Shown: positions 58,005 through 64,000 of the stretch, piece after piece
How the letters are laid out: each line of letters starts with the position of its first letter
Numbering within the stretch: position 1 is the first letter of the stretch
Assembly (NCBI GenBank): GCA_001599355.1
Contig: BCGQ01000007.1
Coordinates: forward strand, 66,620-130,619
Length of the DNA stretch: 64,000 nucleotides
Direction of reading: 5' to 3'
DNA from: Nakazawaea peltata
Taxonomy: Eukaryota; Ascomycota; Pichiomycetes; Alaninales; Pachysolenaceae
Notes under the pieces: model-generated
Databases searched by the model: none
Seen by the model: only the letters and a program-made list of their open reading frames with translations
Told to the model about the DNA's origin: nothing
Position numbers and translations under genes: made by a program

Positions 58005-58589
58005 TTTACCGGTGGATGATTGTTATTCCTTGTCAAGGGATTGAGGGAGAGGTGAAGGGAGGAGGTGTTTTTTATAATCTTAGGGAAATCCTAGGAGGGG
58101 CAGGATAAGACAGAGAAAGGGCAGAATTAGAGAAAACAAAGAAAGGATGGCATAATTAAGGGAGGGAAAGAGAGGGCATAATGAAGGAAAAAGACAGCAA
58201 AAGGAGGGCAGAAGGGAGGGAAAAGTCAGCGAAAGATAGGAAGAAAGGGCACAATCTCATAGAAGGTATCTCAATATCAAACAAATCTTCATCAAAATGA
58301 TTCCTTAAGATCTCATTTTACTCTTTAACCCAAATACACTGAAAATCCAAAACTCGCTCTTCAATGATCTCAATTCCCCATTTTGTAGTACCCTTCTCTC
58401 TCATATGCTGCCCTCTCTCTCCCTCTATGCCCTCCTCTTTCCCTCCCTCTATGCCCCGCGCTTCTCTATTCTGCCCAATTTTCCTCCCTCTCCTATGCCC
58501 TTTCCCTCTACGCCCTCTGCGCTTCCCTCCCATCCAAATAAAATCCCCGCCTTTCTTACCATCACTCCCTCAATCAACTCCATCCCATC
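58005..58589. other. Promoter region with mirrored purine and pyrimidine tracts
   Basis: About 585 bp between divergent genes. From 58090 to 58255 the plus strand is purine-rich (GGGAGGGAAAG type); from 58380 to 58560 it is pyrimidine-rich (CCCTCTATGCCC recurring). AGAGGGCATA (58171-58180) is the reverse complement of the recurring TATGCCCTC. No gene. Confidence 0.55.
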
Positions 58590-58856
58590 ATGACTGATAA
58601 CACCCACGACTCATCCGACCCAGATAGATCAAAACTATCAGAAGAACAAAAGAAACAACACCACAACTTAAGTGAACAAAAAAGACGTGAACAACTCCGT
58701 CTCACCTACGATAGACTAGTTGAATTAGTACCCGAATTGGAGCCGGATGAAAATCGGTCCGAATTGCTGATTATGAATAAAAGTGTCCTGCATATCGAAA
58801 GGTTACGAAGAGAAAACGATCAATTGATGCAGAAATGCAGGGAAAATGGCGTGTGA
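58590..58856 (+). CDS. INO4: Minimal bHLH transcription factor, Ino4-like
   Basis: A tiny 88-residue basic helix-loop-helix protein. Basic region and helix 1: HHNLSEQKRREQLRLTYDRL; loop: VPELEPDENRSE; helix 2: LLIMNKSVLHIERLRREN, running into a short zipper-like end. The loop PELEPDENRSELLI matches Ino4 (PDLQPQESRSELII), the partner of Ino2 at UAS-INO elements of phospholipid genes. S. cerevisiae Ino4 is about 151 residues; here nearly nothing remains outside the bHLH. The His-Glu-Arg of the basic region needed for E-box reading is present as H..E..RR. Another small bHLH identity cannot be excluded. Confidence 0.8.
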   Translation: MTDNTHDSSDPDRSKLSEEQKKQHHNLSEQKRREQLRLTYDRLVELVPELEPDENRSELLIMNKSVLHIERLRRENDQLMQKCRENGV

Positions 58857-58917
58857 CTTTACTCAACTTTCCAAATAATGACATTACGATAAATAATTTT
58901 TAATACTATACAACAGG

Positions 58918-60318
58918 CTAATATTCGTCCAATTCCTCTTCGTCCAATTCTTCAACTACATAGTCTGGCTTGAAGACACGGACCGTATAACCTTCTTCTA
59001 TCTCGAAGTCTTTGTACTCGTCTTCACCTGCCAAGTCAAAGTATTTGAGGTTCATCAAAATGTACCCGTAGTTGTAGGTTATGGAGAGGATTTTCCCCGC
59101 GGTTTGTTTACGACGTTGACGGACAGGAGCATTTCCAAATGGTGATGTGGTTGCTGGTTTGGATTCTTCGACTTCATTAGGTTCAATCTCATATCCTTCT
59201 AAATGACTGCCATCGAAATCCTTATCGATCTCTTCTTCTCTTAATATTTTAAATGGCATAATTCTCTTCCTAATAATACCTTGGTTCTTAGTTCTGATAG
59301 TTAACTCCTGACCTACATAACACCCTTTATCATAACTGATTCCATTCATAAAATCAAGATTATGTTCAAATGGTAAGGTTTCAAGCTGAGGAGGTAATTG
59401 TTGCTTCTCAACTACTCCATTCATATTGAGCCACAAATCATACAATTCAGGATCAGTGATAGGCAGTTCTGTACCCATTAATTCTCTGAAATCATCATTG
59501 AAGATCTGCTCTTCATCACTTATATTAGTCTCGGTAATGAACTTGAGTCCCATTAAATAGCATCTATTGTCCAATGCTAACCCAATTAATGGTAAGTCTT
59601 TCTTGAAAATCAAATCATTCTTGAGGAAGTACTGACTCAGCTGCCATGCCGCCTTGGAAGTCTTGTTATCACGGTTATTGAAATAATTCTCCTCTAATAT
59701 TGACAACAACTGATTAAATTCATCAGATTCATTGTAATAGTACCAACTTTGGTACGCTGGCTTCGATAATTTGATCTTGGATTTCAATTTATGAACGTTC
59801 AACATCATGAAGATTTTGTTCACCAAACTGGCATCCACTTCCAAAAGGAACCGAGGAGCCGACAATTTCTCATGGTGTATCTTACTGAACGGAGTCGGAT
59901 AAATAAATAAATCCGTCAATACCCTCCCCTTACTATTCAACATCATCGAGTAAATTCCATCCCTTCTTATTCCGATTTTATCAGGGTCATCATTTTCTAA
60001 GAAGCTATCCTCATGAATGATCCCCCAGCTGGAATTCTCGAGTTCATTGTCTGATAACTTGATAGCAACCAGGTCTACTGGTGTGTCGGCATCACTGATG
60101 GTGTACTGGTTTTTCTTCACAAATGTCGGTAACAATTTGGAGGTGGTCAATCCGTTGAGGAATTTAGCGCTGTCGGGACCTTCGACTAAGATATATTTCT
60201 TTTGCTCGAGTTTGAATAAACCATGGCTTGGGAGAGTAAAATTCCTCTTGAAAAGAAACCTTCCAACCTGTCTCAACGCACTCATGTCTCCTCTACTCCA
60301 CCACTGATTATTCATCAT
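58918..60318 (-). CDS. IBA57: Mitochondrial Fe-S assembly factor Iba57
   Basis: Iba57 acts with Isa1/Isa2 in mitochondrial [4Fe-4S] cluster maturation for aconitase and radical-SAM enzymes. The 466-residue protein (yeast 497) belongs to the YgfZ/GcvT fold: YILVEGPDSAKFLNGLTTSK near residue 45, GRVLTDLFIYP near 130, and the signature KGCYVGQELTIRTKNQGIIRKRIMPF near 335 with the conserved Cys. An Arg/Phe-rich N-terminus (LRQVGRFLFKRNF) is a probable import signal. The ATG pair at 60318/60315 or the Met at residue 12 could start it. The acidic C-terminal tail (EELDEEELDEY) is unusual but probably disordered. Confidence 0.94.
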   Translation of the reverse strand: MMNNQWWSRGDMSALRQVGRFLFKRNFTLPSHGLFKLEQKKYILVEGPDSAKFLNGLTTSKLLPTFVKKNQYTISDADTPVDLVAIKLSDNELENSSWGIIHEDSFLENDDPDKIGIRRDGIYSMMLNSKGRVLTDLFIYPTPFSKIHHEKLSAPRFLLEVDASLVNKIFMMLNVHKLKSKIKLSKPAYQSWYYYNESDEFNQLLSILEENYFNNRDNKTSKAAWQLSQYFLKNDLIFKKDLPLIGLALDNRCYLMGLKFITETNISDEEQIFNDDFRELMGTELPITDPELYDLWLNMNGVVEKQQLPPQLETLPFEHNLDFMNGISYDKGCYVGQELTIRTKNQGIIRKRIMPFKILREEEIDKDFDGSHLEGYEIEPNEVEESKPATTSPFGNAPVRQRRKQTAGKILSITYNYGYILMNLKYFDLAGEDEYKDFEIEEGYTVRVFKPDYVVEELDEEELDEY

Positions 60319-60502
60319 CTCATCAGACTTCGTTTCTTCAAGGTGTTATTTCATAGTAGACCAGAAAATGGCAATTTGGTATTGTGTACACTACTTTATT
60401 CTTCTCTTGATTCCGCATTAGGAAGGTTTAATTAGTGTTTGTAGTTTTCAGCTCGGTTACGCGCGTAGGGGGTTTAAACGGGATATTAAGAGATGATTAG
60501 GA

Positions 60503-60550
60503 ATTACTTGGAAAATTACTTGGAAAATTACTTGGAAAATTACTTGAAGA
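60503..60550. repeat. 12-bp tandem repeat, four copies
   Basis: The unit ATTACTTGGAAA occurs at 60503, 60515, 60527 and, with changes, 60539. Degenerate relatives continue to about 60610. Confidence 0.85.
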
Positions 60551-61570
60551 AAGTGGTTGGAGAAATCATTTGGGGAAATTACTCGGAGTAATTACTTGAA
60601 CGCATTACTTAGAAAAGGCGACTTCCAAACACATAGTTAAAGACGACGTTCACATCTTGTTGTCTCTTTATATCTCATCTCCTCTAAACTCACAATCCCA
60701 ATTAATACCCTTACAGTTTTATTGTTAAAAGAAGTTCTATAAATTCTCAGCCTTTCCTTGACTTGTATCTGCATATGAAATCGATATATGTCCTCACATA
60801 TTTGTTCGGCATTGTAATACATAAGGAATGCGCAGTGTTCGGAATGTAAGTTCGAGCAGTTACCAAAAACCGAACATATGCTTTGTGCTTTGTATACAAA
60901 CTTTTTTCCTTTCTGTTCCCCTATGATTTTGTATATGTCATTTCTAAACACCGATATCCCAGAAGAGAGTTCTGCCAGTTGAATTTTTTTGTGGGGGAGA
61001 CTTTTGCTCCTCCATTGGTTCCCAAAGGTTGGGGAAGGTTGGGGAAGATTGGATAAAATAGTTCCTCAAAGATAGAGCTTCGAATTATACACTTGTATCC
61101 TGTCATAGAAATGATTTACTCCAGATTTGAATCATCTTAGTTTTTTGTATGATATTCGCAGACACCTACTAGGCCCACGGCCAGATCAAATTTAGTACGT
61201 CTTAGGATAAGTTTAGCTGTATTTGGGGAGTGCTTGTCATCATCGAATCGTCTTGAGGTGCTGATCACCGTTCAATTGAACCTCCGAATTTCCAGCAAAT
61301 GGCAATTTTATCAAACGCTTAGCCGAGGGCATTACCTGTTTCTTTTGTAGAATTTTTCATAACTTCGGGTATTCTCACTATCATATGATCAGTTACTAGC
61401 AAGTTATTCCAAATGCGGCGATCGTAATGCCATATCTTTTGAAGGCTTGGAGAGTGCTCCATAATATGCGCAGTAGGCCAACGCTCTGATATGTAAGAGC
61501 TCTTACTTTCCACAGGCTAAATGTAAATGCATATGACCTCTGTTCTTCTCGCTCCGTCCTTGTGCTCCCC

Positions 61571-61582
61571 CTCCCGCGGGAG
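61571..61582. other. Perfect 12-bp GC palindrome
   Basis: CTCCCGCGGGAG reads the same on both strands and stands out in an otherwise AT-rich region. It may be a dimeric protein site or a hairpin stem; function unknown. Confidence 0.5.
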
Positions 61583-62181
61583 CCAAGACCCATTTGGAAG
61601 GTATTCCCCTAAACGTTCTGAACAGTCATTGAAGCCTCTTTTTAAGCTGAAGTGATGTTTTTTTTCTCTACTATTAGAGTGTATCCCTTTGTAGTTAGTA
61701 CATCTTCCTAATCAAGCCCAAGGGCTTTGGCATTAAGATCTGTCTGGCAACTGAGATATGGGTGGCTAGGGTATTGAATCAGGTCGATTGCATCTACCCA
61801 AACTACCCAAGTTTATCTACAAGGACGTCTCGGGCTTCTTCGGCTTCGGCCCGGCTTCTTAAATAGGTCGTTTACATCCGAAAGAGTTGCTGCAGCCCTG
61901 AGCTTCAGAACACCAAAACAATAGCACTTTCAGAACAAACTTAGAATTTTATCAATTCGATCTTCTTCTTGCTTTCAAAGCCAAGACATTTCCATCGCTC
62001 CATTGAAATACAATCAAGTCAGAGATCCGAATTATTATTATGCTTGGTTAATGTGCCTTCATATAAATACTTCTTTGAGTATCTAATTAGGTTTCGTCAT
62101 CTTTTTTTTTCAATCCTGAGACTATTTGAACTAAAATTAGGGGATCGAAAAACACTTGGAATTCAATACTATAGTTTAAGA

Positions 62182-63258
62182 ATGTTTTCAATCTGTGTGA
62201 GCAGTAATATGTCTTACCCTTATTCTCAGCAAGACCAACATCAAACCCCTGATCAATCGCTGCAACTAAATTTCGGTCAGCAGCCTTCGTATCAACATCA
62301 ACAGCTGCTGCAACAAATATTCCAGAATTACAATCACCATGAGTTGGATCATAATGCTCAGTTACATCAGCAACAGTCACATCTGTTACAGTATCTGATA
62401 TCAAATCCCAAGGCCAACCTTGTCTTAGATGATTTTTTTCAGTTCCCCGGATCTGTTCCAGAATTTGGCACCCCCAATTCTCTGATACATCCGGCGTTAC
62501 AGTCATCAAATCTGTTGCAGTTCAACCAAATACTGCACCAACAGGCTATTAAGCCTGAAGTTCAATCACAACAGTCACCTTTGATGCAAGTGCAATCTTC
62601 ACCTAAGATGCTCTCGAAAATAAATTTAAGTGACCTGTTGCTCAAACAACAAGAGAAATATGAAAACCTTCAAAATGAATTAGACCAGCCCTTGAATGAT
62701 CAGGAATTCGAACATGAAGGAGTACCTCCTGAAGTTACAGTGTTCGATACACTTGAAGATGGAAAAGAATACTTGAAAGAGTATATGAGAAGTGCCAGAA
62801 TAGGTCTAGTGATATGCGATTCTAGAAAAAATAGTTATACAGCCTATCGTTGTGATCGAGGCGGATGTTATAGAGATCGTCGTAACCTTGACTGCTCTCT
62901 GAGGATGAGGAGATTACGTACCAGAAAGTGTAACTGCCAATTTAAATTGGTGATCAAATTTAATAAATTAGATCACAAATGGCATATCATTTTGAAAAAT
63001 ACAAAACATAACCACACCTTGACAAGTTTGGAGAACTTACCAGTTGTGAGGAGACGTGATAGCACCATTAAGAATGCTATTAAAGATTTATTGGAGTCAG
63101 GGGTCCGGAATCCTACTCAAATCCATCAAATTTTAATTAGTAAATTTGAGGGGTTGGTGATCACAAAAAGAGATATCTACAACGAGATAGGGGAATACTC
63201 CAGGAAACATAGAAAATCTAGTACTGCCTCTTCTACAACATCGACAGACAGTTCTTAG
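62182..63258 (+). CDS. WRKY-GCM1 zinc-finger transcription factor (Rbf1/Aft-like)
   Basis: A probable DNA-binding protein of 358 residues (or 349 from the ATG at 62209, MSYPYSQQDQ). The N-terminal 150 residues are Gln/His-rich, as in activators. The zinc-binding WRKY-GCM1 (FAR1-type) domain covers about 200-280: YRCDRGGCYRDRRN, KCNCQFKLVIKF, KWHIILKN, KHNHTL, giving a C-C-H-H set. A helical segment ending VITKRDIYNEI (about 300-340) resembles the stretch after this domain in MULE transposases. No transposase core is present, so it looks like a domesticated factor such as Candida Rbf1 or Aft1. The frame is open upstream to a TTG at 61969 without ATG. Confidence 0.75.
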   Translation: MFSICVSSNMSYPYSQQDQHQTPDQSLQLNFGQQPSYQHQQLLQQIFQNYNHHELDHNAQLHQQQSHLLQYLISNPKANLVLDDFFQFPGSVPEFGTPNSLIHPALQSSNLLQFNQILHQQAIKPEVQSQQSPLMQVQSSPKMLSKINLSDLLLKQQEKYENLQNELDQPLNDQEFEHEGVPPEVTVFDTLEDGKEYLKEYMRSARIGLVICDSRKNSYTAYRCDRGGCYRDRRNLDCSLRMRRLRTRKCNCQFKLVIKFNKLDHKWHIILKNTKHNHTLTSLENLPVVRRRDSTIKNAIKDLLESGVRNPTQIHQILISKFEGLVITKRDIYNEIGEYSRKHRKSSTASSTTSTDSS

Positions 63259-63721
63259 AATATACAAATGACTATTTTTTACTTAATATACTGATGATAA
63301 CGAATAAATTCCACAAGACGATTTTTATGAGAAGCTGCAATACAAAAGATGTAGAAAAAGAAAACAATAACAAAGCACATCCCGTCAAAATAATTTTTTA
63401 AAACCCAGCATCCGCCTGCTTTTAACCCCGAATCTTGCCTTGGGCGTATCCAACCGGAGATGTCCTTCTTTAGGAATATCAACTTTATTTGGAATACTTG
63501 GAAAACGTTAAGGTTAAACAGATCTTCTGGGTGAGGCAACCAAAATTTATGGGAAACTTCGGGAGTGTAAACTGTTCTGAAACTTGGCATGAACACTCTA
63601 AACAAGGTTGGTGGTCACGATATGGGATGGTGTTACGATGTTTGTTTAAGTATGCATCTGGAGTCTATTAGTCAATCATCCTAATATAACCTTAAATGGA
63701 AATATGGGTTAATATACACGA
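63259..63721. other. Convergent 3' region between zinc-finger gene and GON7
   Basis: About 460 bp of AT-rich sequence between two convergent stop codons. No gene or RNA is recognised; small open frames here look random. Confidence 0.5.
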
Positions 63722-64000
63722 CTATTGGTCGTCGTCCTCGTCGTCCTCCTCTTCCTCCTCATCTTCAACAACATCATTCAGGTTACCACCTTCAGCCTTC
63801 ATTTGCTCTGTAAGGAAGATATTCACCTCATCTTGAAGCGTAGTAGTCATCCCACGCAAATTACCCAAATATGTGTCTCGCAGTTCAGATGGTTTATCTT
63901 TATCTATGAAAGCAGTGTTGTCAGTGATACTGGAGCCTGTAGTCAGTCCAACAGTTCCATGTTTCAGTGTAGGGTCAATGTTAAAAGTTTTCAGTTCCTT
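63722..64000 (-). CDS. GON7: EKC/KEOPS complex subunit Gon7 (C-terminal part, cut by window edge)
   Basis: Gon7 is the fungal fifth subunit of the EKC/KEOPS complex that makes t6A in tRNA. Only the last 92 codons are inside the window; the TAG stop is at 63724-63722. The visible protein has TTGSSITDNTAFIDKDKPSE, TYLGNLRGMTTTLQDEVNIF and LTEQMKAEGGN, matching the S. cerevisiae pattern DRDKPSE...TYLGQL...LQDDINEFL, and ends in a Glu/Asp-rich tail. The start lies beyond position 64000. Several CTG codons are present (for example after KPSE). Confidence 0.9.
   Translation of the reverse strand, partial: KELKTFNIDPTLKHGTVGLTTGSSITDNTAFIDKDKPSELRDTYLGNLRGMTTTLQDEVNIFLTEQMKAEGGNLNDVVEDEEEEEDDEDDDQ

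Larger units (their letters stand above)
60319..62181. other. 1.86-kb gene-poor stretch
   Basis: The longest gene-free stretch of the window. It contains a 12-bp tandem repeat (60503-60550), a direct repeat of GGTTGGGGAA (61028-61047), a perfect 12-bp palindrome at 61571-61582, AAGCCC/GGGCTT arms at 61714-61727 and repeated GGCTTC words near 61837-61858. Open frames on the minus strand lack ATG starts and recognisable motifs. No tRNA, snRNA or transposon end is recognised. The right end serves as the promoter of the zinc-finger gene. Confidence 0.5.

Noticed and set aside
60637-60951. 104-codon minus-strand frame in the gene-poor stretch
   Set aside because: It begins at GTG, has no ATG until residue 43 and shows no family resemblance.
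61694-61700. Minus-strand TACTAAC as evidence for an intron
   Set aside because: No good CAG/TAG acceptor within the 6-10 nt seen in the three real introns, no donor upstream that joins coding sequence, and no ATG gene nearby.
61969-62181. Extended N-terminus of the zinc-finger protein
   Set aside because: The frame opens at a TTG; no ATG exists before 62182. The extra sequence is hydrophobic and unlike the Gln-rich start. The same reasoning removed upstream TTG/GTG extensions of the OPT transporter, ERG1, the Bni4-like, Lam-like, RPB4 and GT15 genes.
60319-62181. Intact transposon or LTR element in the gene-poor stretch
   Set aside because: No terminal inverted repeats, long terminal repeats, target-site duplications or transposase/reverse-transcriptase motifs are seen.
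1-64000. Standard code (CTG = Leu) or CTG = Ser
   Set aside because: CTG positions repeatedly align with Ala, and two lie within a poly-Ala tract. Ser fits only a few (for example one TIM17 site) and Leu fits few.
1-64000. tRNA, 5S rRNA, snRNA or snoRNA genes
   Set aside because: I looked by eye for B-box (GGTTCGANTCC) and U6-like words and found none convincing. A covariance-model scan could still reveal small RNAs, especially H/ACA or C/D snoRNAs.

Overview
The window is a compact nuclear chromosome segment from a budding yeast (Saccharomycotina). It holds 36 protein-coding genes that I can support. Thirty-three look intronless and three carry one intron each, with GTATGT or GTAAGT donors and TACTAAC branch points. 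The gene set is almost entirely core eukaryotic housekeeping, plus a few genes that Saccharomyces cerevisiae lacks: uricase, 5-hydroxyisourate hydrolase, palmitoyl-protein thioesterase and a Munc13-like protein. I see no rRNA, tRNA, CRISPR array, LTR element or other intact mobile element.

The most important observation concerns the genetic code. CTG codons fall repeatedly where homologues have alanine, and two lie inside a poly-alanine tract of the Yak1 kinase. Diagnostic sites occur in TIM17, RPB4, TFB5, uricase, YAK1, RRP8, the GT15 and GT34 mannosyltransferases, ERG1 and a Sks1-like kinase. This points to the CUG-Ala clade (Pachysolen, Nakazawaea, Peterozyma); I cannot name the genus. With CTG read as Ala, uricase ends in AKL, a peroxisomal targeting signal. 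Wherever a motif below contains a CTG position, Ala is meant.

Layout. 0.7-9.6 kb: OPT transporter, ERG1, SWC5, a three-KH RNA-binding protein and an unknown protein. 9.9-19.1 kb: VPS41 and COG3 (vesicle tethering), TFB5 (TFIIH), RRP8 (rRNA methylation) and STN1 (telomere capping). 19.3-29.9 kb: a loose nitrogen/purine neighbourhood with 5-hydroxyisourate hydrolase, a Bni4/Afr1-like PP1-docking protein, uricase, a nutrient-type kinase and a Uga4-like permease. GATAA motifs cluster in front of four of these genes. 30.8-41.1 kb: a CorA-type Mg2+ transporter, an unknown probably mitochondrial protein, a Lam/Ltc1 sterol-transfer protein and a Munc13-like protein.

41.6-48.9 kb: a SWIB protein, TIM17, YAK1, RPB4, a Kre2/Ktr mannosyltransferase and UTP30. 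49.2-60.3 kb: palmitoyl-protein thioesterase, a very acidic unknown protein, RPL17 (uL22), ATG27, PFD1, an Mnn10/11-like mannosyltransferase, a TMEM115-like protein, a minimal INO4-like bHLH factor and IBA57. A gene-poor stretch of about 1.9 kb follows, then a WRKY-GCM1 zinc-finger factor of the Rbf1/Aft type, and finally the C-terminal part of GON7, cut by the window edge.

Start codons were set at the first in-frame ATG. Several reading frames open further upstream at TTG or GTG, which I did not accept as starts in a yeast.
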